The position numbers and the translations under genes were made by a program. A stretch of DNA of 64,000 nt from Saccharospirillum sp. MSK14-1 (GTDB taxonomy: Bacteria > Pseudomonadota > Gammaproteobacteria > Pseudomonadales > Natronospirillaceae), in NCBI RefSeq assembly GCF_003054965.1, contig NZ_MIES01000020.1:62001-126000 (forward strand). The letters are read 5' to 3'. Shown here one piece after another: positions 17,736 to 25,057 of the stretch; positions within the stretch are counted from its first letter, which is position 1; every line of letters starts with the position of its first letter. A model generated the notes under the pieces. That model did no database searches, was not told the DNA's origin, and was given only the letters and a program-made list of their open reading frames with translations.

Positions 17736-18251
17736 ATGAGATTCAAGTACTTTCGTGACCCAGACAACTTCGCTCATAAAATAGAAGAATCGCTCGCTTG
17801 CTCTATCTGCAATACAGAGGGACATTGGTTTGACGCTGCCAGCTTTTATGGAGTGCATGAGATTGCGTGCATCTGTGATAGATGCTTAGCAGCAGGGAAG
17901 CTTGAGCCCTTGGGCATTGCCACCAATGAAGCCCTTGGCAGCAATACGGAAGACTTAAAGACCATCATTCACAGAACGCCGCCATTACCAACTTGGCAAG
18001 ATCAGATTTGGCCAATAATGAATGGCGAATACTGTGTGTTTGAAAAAATTGCTTCTAAGACAGATTTCGATAATAAGGCAGCTTTTACCGGCGCATTTTC
18101 AAAAGAAGATCAAACATCAACCGACCTGGATTGGCTATGGAATAAGCTGCCGGAAGAGCCTGTCGCTAATCTGGCGCAGGGAAATTTCACCGTCTCAGTG
18201 TACTTATTTAGCTGCCATGGTATTCAATTGTGTACGTGGGATATGGCTTGA
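17736..18251 (+). CDS. CbrC family protein
   Basis: A 171-residue protein of the CbrC (UPF0167) family. Family hallmarks are the opening 'FKYFRDPDNF', a zinc-ribbon-like CxxC pair ('CSICNTEGHWF', then 'CICDRCLAAGK'), the 'RTPPLPTWQDQIWP' segment that aligns with 'RTPGYSGWQQ..W' of relatives, and the ending 'YLFSCHGIQL'. In E. coli, CbrC belongs to the CreBC regulon and affects colicin E2 tolerance. The biochemical activity is unknown. The last CxxC of many relatives reads C-H-G-I here, so the second zinc site may be lost. Confidence 0.78.
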   Translation: MRFKYFRDPDNFAHKIEESLACSICNTEGHWFDAASFYGVHEIACICDRCLAAGKLEPLGIATNEALGSNTEDLKTIIHRTPPLPTWQDQIWPIMNGEYCVFEKIASKTDFDNKAAFTGAFSKEDQTSTDLDWLWNKLPEEPVANLAQGNFTVSVYLFSCHGIQLCTWDMA

Positions 18252-18627
18252 GCCTATAGACTTAATTAGAACTAGGATGACAAAACGCTCCTGCCAACAT
18301 ATCGAACCTGCGTTAACTCTTCTGTTGAACGAAGGTGCTGTCTTTTCTGGTATAAGCCCGGGTGGCGGTGAATATCGTTTTATTCATGAACTGGGCAAAG
18401 GTCCGCATCCCGCTAGAAACTCATCGTTAACGCCCTTGGGTAACGTCACCATATAATTTTTTCCAGTTTAAATCAGTCAATTATAATAATAGAGACAGAA
18501 GCACATAAAATATGCTGCATAGATTTAGATTTCATTCCGCAGTATTTATCTAGGTTTCAACACACCATAGGATTTCGGGCGTAGCCGATGTAGGGTGGCT
18601 ATCTGAGTTATAACAAGGAGTCATCGA
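18252..18627. other. Intergenic region with a doubtful short ORF
   Basis: About 375 bases. A 60-codon frame from ATG 18276 to 18456 is open but has no ribosome site and no recognisable product. The stretch 18457-18600 is A+T-rich and probably holds the promoter for the secreted protein that follows, whose AAGGAG site is at 18615-18620. Confidence 0.4.
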
Positions 18628-19119
18628 ATGACACCTAAAACACTCTTTGCCGTTCTTCTTCTGTCACTGTCGAGCCTGACCTTTGCAGGCCCACTCCAAG
18701 ATATTTTCCCGCGAGTCTGCGAGCCGGGTGTGTACGATCAACCCGACGGAGACTTCGCTCTCTATGTTTTCTGTGATGATGCCGCGGGCACCAATGTCGC
18801 TGCCTTTGTTAAAGACTATGGCCGCTACGTCAGGCCACCCTATCGCGAAGCCGAACGCTTCTGGCAGGACGCCAGCTGGGGAACGGATGTACTGGGTTTT
18901 TTCTGGGTTCCGAATCGCAATGAGCTGTTGATTAAGACATCGCCGATCTACGGCACCGGCACTTTGTACTTGCTGGAACTGGAATCTCAGACTTCAAAAG
19001 CGCTCTATGAATCCAGCGATGAATTCTGTGTCACGAACATAAACGTCGGCGTCAACGCCGTTGATTCGTTTGAAGTGAGTGATTGCAGTGAAGCGGGTGA
19101 GACCCTCGTTATTCAATGA
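18628..19119 (+). CDS. Secreted hypothetical protein
   Basis: A 163-residue protein with a clear signal peptide ('MTPKTLFAVLLLSLSSLTFA', cleavage after A20). The mature domain contains five cysteines and many aromatic residues ('YDQPDGDFALYVFCDDAAGT', 'DVLGFFWVPNRNELLIK'). A strong AAGGAG site precedes the ATG. I do not recognise the family. It appears to be a single-gene unit. Confidence 0.65.
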   Translation: MTPKTLFAVLLLSLSSLTFAGPLQDIFPRVCEPGVYDQPDGDFALYVFCDDAAGTNVAAFVKDYGRYVRPPYREAERFWQDASWGTDVLGFFWVPNRNELLIKTSPIYGTGTLYLLELESQTSKALYESSDEFCVTNINVGVNAVDSFEVSDCSEAGETLVIQ

Positions 19120-19263
19120 GGGCTTAGTCGTCCTCTTTCGGAAAACACCGCCCCTGCTTTAAATCACTCCATTAAAGTTACCAACCGTTGTCGAATTCAC
19201 GCCCCGCCAATCGACTAGCCTATAGCAACCCCAATCACCCTAGCTCACTGTAGGCACCCGCTC

Positions 19264-19479
19264 ATGACGAACGACAAACCGGTAAAAGGCCCGGCGTCTT
19301 ACTTTCCGTCCATTGAGGCGAAATACGGCTTTCCGATACAGCATTGGCTCGACTTGCTCGCCACCCAGACAGAACTGAAGCATATGGAAATGGTGGCCTG
19401 GCTGAAGAGCGAACACCAGATGGGTCACGGCCATGCGAATGCGCTGGTGGCTTACTTTCGCAACCAGAACGGTGTCTGA
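19264..19479 (+). CDS. DUF4287 domain protein
   Basis: A 71-residue protein that is essentially one DUF4287 domain: 'GPASYFPSIEAKYGFPIQHW' near the start and 'HMEMVAWLKSEHQMGHGHAN' near the end, both characteristic of the family. The domain is small and helical, with no known function; it often occurs beside DUF5655. Here it is followed 31 bases later by a PhnB-like VOC protein, a common kind of neighbour for such small stress-type genes. Confidence 0.85.
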   Translation: MTNDKPVKGPASYFPSIEAKYGFPIQHWLDLLATQTELKHMEMVAWLKSEHQMGHGHANALVAYFRNQNGV

Positions 19480-19510
19480 CTCACCTTCATCCACGCGAGG
19501 TACAACTGCC

Positions 19511-19972
19511 ATGTCTAAAGTCACTCCGTTTTTGATGTTTAACGACCAGCTCGAAGCCGCGATTGCCTTCTATACGGCGACCTTTCCGGATTCGCAAATC
19601 ACCAATATTGCCCGTACCGGCAGCGACGGTCCGATTACCTCGGCTGAGTTTGTTGTGGGTGGTCAGTCGTTTAAAGGTTACAACGGCGGGCCATACTTTG
19701 AGTTTTCTCAGGGCTTTTCGTTGTATGTCGATTGCGACGATCAACTCGAAGTCGATACTTATTGGAATGCGCTCACCGAAGCCGGTGCCACGCCTTTGCA
19801 GTGCGGTTGGATTACCGATCCATTCGGTGTGACCTGGCAGGTTGTACCCAGGCGGTTTATGGAACTGATCGCAGACGACAACCCGAAGAAAGTTCAGGCG
19901 GTGATGGATGCCATGATGCCCATGGTGAAGCTCGATATTGCAGCACTGGAAGCGGCTTACGCTCAGGCGTAA
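19511..19972 (+). CDS. PhnB-like VOC family protein
   Basis: A 153-residue member of the PhnB/3-demethylubiquinone methyltransferase-like group of the VOC superfamily. Visible hallmarks are 'VTPFLMFNDQLEAAIAFYTA', 'FPDSQI', 'FKGYNGGPYFEFSQGFSLYV' and 'CGWITDPFGVTWQVVPRRF'. The ATG at 19511 is used, since the longer frame from 19433 overlaps the DUF4287 gene and has no family match before 'MSKVTPF'. The substrate is unknown. It lies tail to tail with the flavin reductase gene, nine bases apart. Confidence 0.88.
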   Translation: MSKVTPFLMFNDQLEAAIAFYTATFPDSQITNIARTGSDGPITSAEFVVGGQSFKGYNGGPYFEFSQGFSLYVDCDDQLEVDTYWNALTEAGATPLQCGWITDPFGVTWQVVPRRFMELIADDNPKKVQAVMDAMMPMVKLDIAALEAAYAQA

Positions 19973-19981
19973 CCAGGCTCT

Positions 19982-20476
19982 CTATTCCGCCAGGTTATGA
20001 TACTGCCCTTTGAAGTACAGCAGCGGTGCTGTTGCACCCCTGGCCGGGTTCAGTGCTTTGACTTCACCGATGACAATGCGGTGATCGCCAGCATCGTGTT
20101 CGGCGTGAATGTCGCAATCGAGCCAATGCAGGCTGCCATCAATCAGTGGGTTACCCAGTGGTGAGGTTTGCCATTGCACGCCGCGCCATTTGTCGTCACC
20201 ACGCCGGGCAAACTGATTGGAAATGGCCGCTTGATCGTTCGCAAGAATGTTTACGGCAAAGCGTCCGGCTTTGCGGATTTTTGGATAACTGAGCGAGCGG
20301 GCCATGACGCTGAACGAGACCAGGGGCGGTTCCATCGACACGCTGTAAAACGACTGGCAGGTGAAGCCAACCGGTTCGTCGTTGAACTGCGAAGTAATGA
20401 CGGTAATGCCTGAGGCAAAGTGCCCCAGCGCATCGCGAAACTGCAATGGCTCAATCGCGCTGCTGAGCAGGGTCAT
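19982..20476 (-). CDS. Flavin reductase family protein, probable partner of the MesX oxygenase
   Basis: A 164-residue FMN-binding split-barrel flavin reductase. Family signs are 'FRDALGHFASGITVITS', 'GFTCQSFYSVSMEPPLVSFS' and the closing 'APLLYFKGQYHNL'. It would pass electrons from NAD(P)H to free FMN or FAD. The start at 20476 has an AGGAG site; the longer frame to 20602 would add an unrelated tail. The gene follows mesD and mesX in the same direction, with 91 bases to mesD, so it probably supplies reduced flavin to the MesX oxygenase. That partnership is inferred from position. Confidence 0.88.
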   Translation of the reverse strand: MTLLSSAIEPLQFRDALGHFASGITVITSQFNDEPVGFTCQSFYSVSMEPPLVSFSVMARSLSYPKIRKAGRFAVNILANDQAAISNQFARRGDDKWRGVQWQTSPLGNPLIDGSLHWLDCDIHAEHDAGDHRIVIGEVKALNPARGATAPLLYFKGQYHNLAE

Positions 20477-20567
20477 GGTGGCTCCTGAATCGTTCGCCTG
20501 AGTTGAAATGGAACGACGGCCGCCGGTGATCCGACGACCGTCTGTTGGCTCGCTCTGTCGTGACGGC

Positions 20568-21602
20568 TTAACGAGTGAGCTCTTGACGAACGATGGCGGC
20601 ACCGGCGCTTAAGGCTTCCAGCTTGCCGCGCGCAACCTGACGGGGCAGCGGCGTCATGCCGCAGTTGGTGCAGGGGCAGAGTTTGTCGGCGTCGACGAAC
20701 TGCAGTGCTTTTCGCAATGTTGCGGCCACTTCCTCCGGCGTTTCGACGGTGTTGGAAGCAACATCAATGGCACCGACCATCACTTTTTTGCCGCGAATCA
20801 ATTCGATTAAATCCATCGGAACGCGCGAGTTCTGGCATTCCAATGAGACGATATCGATGCTCGACGCCTGCAGTTTCGGGAAAATTTCTTCGTACTGCCG
20901 CCACTCCGAACCGAGCGTTTTTTTCCAATCGGTATTGGCTTTAATGCCGTAGCCGTAGCAGATGTGAACGCCGGTTTCGCACTCCAGCCCTTCGATGGCT
21001 TTTTCCAGTGTGGCGATGCCCCAGTCGTTCACTTCATCGAAGAAGACATTAAACGCCGGTTCGTCGAACTGAATGATGTCCACTCCGGCGGCGGCCAGTT
21101 CTTTGGCTTCCTGATTAAGAATTTTGGCGAATTCCCAGGCCAGTTTTTCGCGACTTTTGTAGTGACCGTCGTAGAGCGTGTCGATCATCGTCATCGGGCC
21201 TGGCAGCGCCCACTTGATGGGTTGGTCGGTTTGCTGACGCAGAAATTTAGCGTCTTCAACAAACACCGGTTTTTGCCGACTGACCGCGCCGACAACGGAC
21301 GGTACGCTGGCGTCGTAACGGTCGCGGATTCGCACCGTTTCACGCTTTTCAAAATCGACGCCATCGAGGTGTTCAATAAAGGTGGTCACAAAGTGCTGGC
21401 GCGTTTGCTCGCCATCGCTGACGATGTCGATGCCCGCACGCTGCTGTTCGTGCAGCGAGATTTTCAGCGCATCGCGTTTACCATCCACCAGTTCATCGCC
21501 TTCCAGTTTCCAGGGTGACCAGAGTTTTTCAGGCTCAGCCAGCCAGGACGGTTTCGGCAAACTGCCGGCGGTGGACGTGGGTAACAGTTGTTTTATTGTC
21601 AT
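20568..21602 (-). CDS. mesD: Folate-independent methionine synthase core protein (MesD type)
   Basis: A 344-residue protein equal to the C-terminal catalytic half of cobalamin-independent MetE; the N-terminal folate-binding half is absent. It should transfer a methyl group to homocysteine. Zinc ligands are visible in 'GVHICYGYG' (H, C), 'VSLECQNSR' (E) and 'CPCTNCGM' (C). The 'DIIQFDEPAFN' motif is also typical. MesD is the MetE-core family that needs the DUF1852 protein MesX and oxygen (Price and co-workers). The gene directly upstream encodes exactly that DUF1852 protein, 21 bases away, which decides between MesD and other short MetE relatives. Confidence 0.88.
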   Translation of the reverse strand: MTIKQLLPTSTAGSLPKPSWLAEPEKLWSPWKLEGDELVDGKRDALKISLHEQQRAGIDIVSDGEQTRQHFVTTFIEHLDGVDFEKRETVRIRDRYDASVPSVVGAVSRQKPVFVEDAKFLRQQTDQPIKWALPGPMTMIDTLYDGHYKSREKLAWEFAKILNQEAKELAAAGVDIIQFDEPAFNVFFDEVNDWGIATLEKAIEGLECETGVHICYGYGIKANTDWKKTLGSEWRQYEEIFPKLQASSIDIVSLECQNSRVPMDLIELIRGKKVMVGAIDVASNTVETPEEVAATLRKALQFVDADKLCPCTNCGMTPLPRQVARGKLEALSAGAAIVRQELTR

Positions 21603-21623
21603 GCTGGTTTTAGTCCTGGTTAA

Positions 21624-22607
21624 TCAAGCAACGCGCTGTGCGGCCCATGAATCGAGAATGCGTTGATAGGGTTTAATAAAGTGCTCTTCGGCAAACTTGC
21701 CCTGCTTCACCGCTAACTGACTGCGTTCTTCGCGGTCGTACACAATTTGCGTGACCGAATAATCCTGATACTTCAGGCTCGGCTGATAGGTTTGCGCCGC
21801 CGTGGAATTGGCGTTGTAGATTTCCGGGCGATAAATCTTCTGGAACGATTCCATGGTGCTGATGGTGCTGATCAGTTCCAGGTCGGTGTAGTCGGTAAGC
21901 AGGTCGCCGCAGAAATAAAAGGCCAGCGGTGCCTGACTGTTCGGCGGCATAAAGTAACGCACCTTCATGCCCATTTTGCGGAAGTACTCATCGGTTAACG
22001 AATACTCATCCTGCTTGTATTCCACGCCTAACACCGGGTGCTGGTTGTCGGTGCGGTGGTAGGTTTTGGTGGTGGAAACGCTCAGACAAATGACCGGCTG
22101 TTTGCTGAAGTTTTCTTTATAAACGGTTGATCGTAAGAACGACTGGAACATCTTGCCGTGCAGGTCGCCAAAGTTTTCCGGCACGCTGAACTGTGGTTTG
22201 TCTTTATTATGCTCCAGCAGCAACACGCTGAAATCGTAGTCGCGCACGTAGGATGAAAAGTTGTTACCCACCACGCCTTCAATACGGGTATTGGTTTGGT
22301 GATCCACGATGTTGGTTTTCAGCACTTCCATGGTCGGGAAGGTTTCGCCATTGCCTTCCACGTCGATGTCGATGGAAATGATGTCCAGCTCAACCGAGTA
22401 GCGATCGGCGGTTGGGTTATCCCAATGCGCCAGGGCGTTGAAGCGGTTGTTGATCATGCGCAGCGTATTTTTCAGGTTTTCCTCGCGACGCTCGCCTCGG
22501 GCCAGGTTGGCAAAGTTGGTGGTCATGCGGGTGCTGTCCGCCGGTTGATAATCTTCATCGAAACGAAGGCTCTTGATGAGGAATCCAAATTCACTGTTCA
22601 TTGACAT
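21624..22607 (-). CDS. mesX: DUF1852 protein, putative oxygenase required for MesD (MesX type)
   Basis: A 327-residue DUF1852 protein. The opening 'FGFLIKSLRFDEDYQPADST' and 'TTNFANLARGERREENLKNT' are typical of the family. MesX is required with oxygen for methionine synthesis by MesD and was proposed to generate the methyl donor, although the donor is not known. Starts are possible at 22613, 22607 and 22601; 22607 is best spaced from AGGA. The flavin reductase two genes downstream fits a flavin-dependent oxygenase. The product is soluble with no export signal. The upstream region faces a divergent monooxygenase-family gene. Confidence 0.88.
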   Translation of the reverse strand: MSMNSEFGFLIKSLRFDEDYQPADSTRMTTNFANLARGERREENLKNTLRMINNRFNALAHWDNPTADRYSVELDIISIDIDVEGNGETFPTMEVLKTNIVDHQTNTRIEGVVGNNFSSYVRDYDFSVLLLEHNKDKPQFSVPENFGDLHGKMFQSFLRSTVYKENFSKQPVICLSVSTTKTYHRTDNQHPVLGVEYKQDEYSLTDEYFRKMGMKVRYFMPPNSQAPLAFYFCGDLLTDYTDLELISTISTMESFQKIYRPEIYNANSTAAQTYQPSLKYQDYSVTQIVYDREERSQLAVKQGKFAEEHFIKPYQRILDSWAAQRVA

Positions 22608-22613
22608 AGCCAT

Positions 22614-22950
22614 CCTGATGCGGTGTTTGAGCGGTGAAGGCTTGCCCGATCGTCGTCCTGACCCATTTGATTGAGCGGCGCTTGGGCGGGTGCCTTCAAG
22701 AATGAGAGCAGTCTAGGGGCTGCGGATGTTGAATAAAAGCGAGTAAATATCACGACATTATTAGTTTCATTCATAATTCTGACGGTGTTGCTTTGGCGGA
22801 CAGAAAGACGGCCTTTCTGGGTGACTGACCGGCAGTGCCAGCATTGATTGGCACTCACGCGGCCAGTGCAGTAACTTGGCGATACTTTTAAAAGCAGTCC
22901 CGACGGTGAGTCGGCGCTCATTAACCGCAACCCCATTGAGAGACGCCGCC
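22614..22950. other. Divergent promoter region between mesX and an ABM gene
   Basis: About 335 bases between divergent genes. Two short perfect hairpins stand out: AGAAAG-ACGGC-CTTTCT (22803-22819) and AGTGCCA-N8-TGGCACT (22834-22855). They could be protein-binding palindromes or leader structures. I looked for S-adenosylmethionine or SAH riboswitch cores and did not find a convincing one. Confidence 0.45.
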
Positions 22951-23256
22951 ATGGCACACGGAACACTGTATGGTCTGATCGGAAAACTGATGGTGCAGCC
23001 AGGCCAGCGCGAGGCGTTATCGGAGATCTTGCTGGATGGCATCGCCGGCATGCCCGGTTGCCTGAGCTACGTCGTGGCGAACGATTCCAGCGATGACGAT
23101 GCCCTGTGGGTAACCGAAGTCTGGGAAAGCCAGGAAGCGCATCGGGATTCATTGAATTTGGAATCGGTGCAAAAGGCCATCGCCAAAGGCAAACCCTTAA
23201 TCGCCGGTTTCGGTGAACGCTTTGAAACACAGCCGCTGGGTGGCACCGGCCTGTAA
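22951..23256 (+). CDS. Antibiotic biosynthesis monooxygenase (ABM)-domain protein
   Basis: A 101-residue protein with the dimeric alpha-beta-barrel ABM fold: 'LYGLIGKLMVQPGQREALSE', 'MPGCLSYVVANDSSDDDALW' and 'TEVWESQEAHRDSL' are the usual strands and helix. Members include cofactor-free quinone-forming monooxygenases and heme-degrading enzymes; many are uncharacterised. The ATG at 22951 matches the family N-terminus. The gene is divergent from the mes genes and could share their control region, but nothing shows a direct link. Confidence 0.85.
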   Translation: MAHGTLYGLIGKLMVQPGQREALSEILLDGIAGMPGCLSYVVANDSSDDDALWVTEVWESQEAHRDSLNLESVQKAIAKGKPLIAGFGERFETQPLGGTGL

Positions 23257-23326
23257 ATGAGCGGCGCGATCGCGTGCAGACTCAACGACCCTTCTTTAAA
23301 TGCAATCTGATTAACGAGGCCATACC

Positions 23327-23626
23327 GTGCCAGACTCAACACAACCCACGGAAAGAAAACACGAAATTGAACCCAGCTTTGAGTTCTGCTGGACGCTTGC
23401 TTGGCGACTGATCCTGCTGAGCCTTCTTATCGGCGCGTTGCCATTTGTGCTCGTCAATCTGTGCCTGGGCATTGTTGTCACCGCTTTTCCGGCCATACTG
23501 TCTGCCATTGTGCTGATCGCTGGCAATGTGCTGATTCTGATAATGGCTTTGACCGTGGCGCTGAAAATTCTGCTCAGCAAGACGCATAAAAATGCTTATA
23601 TTCGGTTTTATACGGAAGGTGTTTGA
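23327..23626 (+). CDS. Small membrane protein
   Basis: A 99-residue protein with two hydrophobic segments (about residues 25-50 and 53-82) and a basic C-terminal tail ('LLSKTHKNAYIRFY'). It starts with GTG at 23327, preceded by a GAGG site. The family is unknown. It has the size and layout of small inner-membrane stress or regulatory proteins. Confidence 0.55.
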   Translation: MPDSTQPTERKHEIEPSFEFCWTLAWRLILLSLLIGALPFVLVNLCLGIVVTAFPAILSAIVLIAGNVLILIMALTVALKILLSKTHKNAYIRFYTEGV

Positions 23627-23686
23627 TAGACCTTTTGGATAAATGGGACAGATGGCCATCTGGATGAGCGCTGTGATCTGAATAAA

Positions 23687-24124
23687 TCAGCGGCGCTTTC
23701 CAACCAGTCCAACGCCTGCTATTTCCAGAAATGTCCCTTTTAACTTCAGCCGGTTAAATCGATCTCTCATTACTTCAATAAGATCGCTGCCATTGCTCGT
23801 GACAAAGTAGTTAGACAAGTCAGTGATGCGGGCGCTGATGTTATCGCCCCACGGTGGCTTCGCATCCAGGTTATAAATGTCCCAAATTACATCTTTTGGT
23901 TTGAACGACTTGAGCTCTTCCTGTATTGAATCGAGCTCGACTATCGCTGCGTCAACATGAGCTGCATCCAGCTGGCCTTGGAAAAGCTCGTTCATAATAA
24001 CGGGGAACCGCGAACCCCAGCCATCCGATTCCAACCGGTAGCTCACCGTTGAGAAGAAGGCATGCAAAAAATCAGCACTTCCAATTTCAGTATTAATACT
24101 GCCAATCTTAAGACCTACACTCAC
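23687..24124 (-). CDS. Imm70-family immunity protein (orphan)
   Basis: A 145-residue protein resembling the Imm70 family of polymorphic-toxin immunity proteins. The opening 'VGLKIGSINTEIGSADFLHA', 'GWGSRFPVIMNELF' and 'ITDLSNYFVTSNG' are the features that I associate with it. Such proteins neutralise a cognate toxin domain in the cytoplasm. It starts with GTG, but a very strong GAGGAGGG site lies eight bases upstream. The gene is A+T-richer than its flanks. No toxin, Rhs, contact-dependent inhibition or secretion gene is in the window, so it appears as an orphan. The family call is from memory of the motif pattern. Confidence 0.65.
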   Translation of the reverse strand: MSVGLKIGSINTEIGSADFLHAFFSTVSYRLESDGWGSRFPVIMNELFQGQLDAAHVDAAIVELDSIQEELKSFKPKDVIWDIYNLDAKPPWGDNISARITDLSNYFVTSNGSDLIEVMRDRFNRLKLKGTFLEIAGVGLVGKRR

Positions 24125-24280
24125 TTAGTACGCCCTCCTCTTTTTTGTGTATATTGGCTTTACTAATTTATATTCGTAGCCTTAGGCCAGTTACAGACTG
24201 GTTAACTATTCAGATAGATCTTTCGGTGCGTTGTACGAAAAATTAAAAGGCGTCATTTTTCTAGGGGTTAAAACGTACTC

Positions 24281-24892
24281 CTATTCTCGCCCAAAACCCC
24301 AATTACCTTTCACGGCAACTGGCACTTCAATACCAACGTTCAGCGATGACGCATCATAATCTTCGTTATTCAGTTGATACCTCTGGTGCCAGTAACCCAG
24401 GTAGAACACAAACCAACCGGCGCGAAGTGAATAGCCCGGTTGTGTTTCAAAGTCGTCATCACGTTCCTGGCTGCCAGCCATGCGGTAGTGCGCAGAGAAT
24501 GGATAAACGGCACCGGCTTCGATAAAAAAACCACACCCCAGGGTGCTGAATAAGGCGCAGTCGTTAGTATAACGAAGGCCCAGTTCTAACGGATACGCCA
24601 GTTTGGAATAGCGGCCATCATCGCCTTCACCCAACACCGTTTTTACACCCAGTCGAGAGTGCAACGTTAACCGGCCATTGATGGGCCACTCGGGCAGTTG
24701 CGCCGCCACCCCGCCCGAAAAATAAAGCCCATCACCCAGGTCAATATCCCGACTGGGTTCTCCTGAACGCTCAATGCTGTCCCAGCGGTCGCCACCGGTG
24801 TGAGATTCCAACCCCAGCGTCACGGCCAGCGGCCAATCAGCGAGGGCCACCGTGGGCAGCGACAGCGCAATGAGTGCGAGCAGTTGTTTCAT
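24281..24892 (-). CDS. Probable outer-membrane or periplasmic beta-barrel protein
   Basis: A 203-residue protein with a signal peptide ('MKQLLALIALSLPTVALA', cleavage near residue 18). A mature part of alternating hydrophobic and polar residues is typical of small outer-membrane barrels ('GLYFSGGVAAQL', 'LELGLRYTND', 'YSLRAGWFVFYLGYWHQRY'). Two cysteines in 'DCALFSTLGC' could form a loop disulfide. It does not end in the usual terminal phenylalanine, which weakens the barrel call. The family is unknown. Confidence 0.55.
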   Translation of the reverse strand: MKQLLALIALSLPTVALADWPLAVTLGLESHTGGDRWDSIERSGEPSRDIDLGDGLYFSGGVAAQLPEWPINGRLTLHSRLGVKTVLGEGDDGRYSKLAYPLELGLRYTNDCALFSTLGCGFFIEAGAVYPFSAHYRMAGSQERDDDFETQPGYSLRAGWFVFYLGYWHQRYQLNNEDYDASSLNVGIEVPVAVKGNWGFGRE

Positions 24893-25004
24893 ACCGAGCC
24901 TTTGAATACTTGTTAGTGAGGCCGTCGGTAGTTTAGCTGAGTTTCTGACGCGAGTCGGCTTGTTGGTCGTTCACACCGTCGCGTCCATGACCGGGTTTTA
25001 TACA

Positions 25005-25031
25005 TAAAAATCCCGGCTCGGAGCCGGGATA
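25005..25031 (-). terminator. Intrinsic terminator after the NhaC-type antiporter gene
   Basis: On the minus strand a perfect hairpin ATCCCGGCTC-C-GAGCCGGGAT is followed directly by TTTTTATG. It sits 27 bases after the stop codon of the antiporter gene. Confidence 0.85.
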
Positions 25032-25057
25032 GGACATGCCATTTCACGGCAAAGAAC

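Noticed and set aside
22614-22950. SAM or SAH riboswitch in front of mesX
   Set aside because: Hairpins are present, but the conserved cores of these riboswitches could not be recognised. A covariance-model search would decide.
13903-24124. Integron cassette array made of small genes
   Set aside because: Genes lie in both directions, gaps differ in sequence, and I found no repeated attC-type sites (GTTRRRY with matching RYYYAAC) or an integrase.
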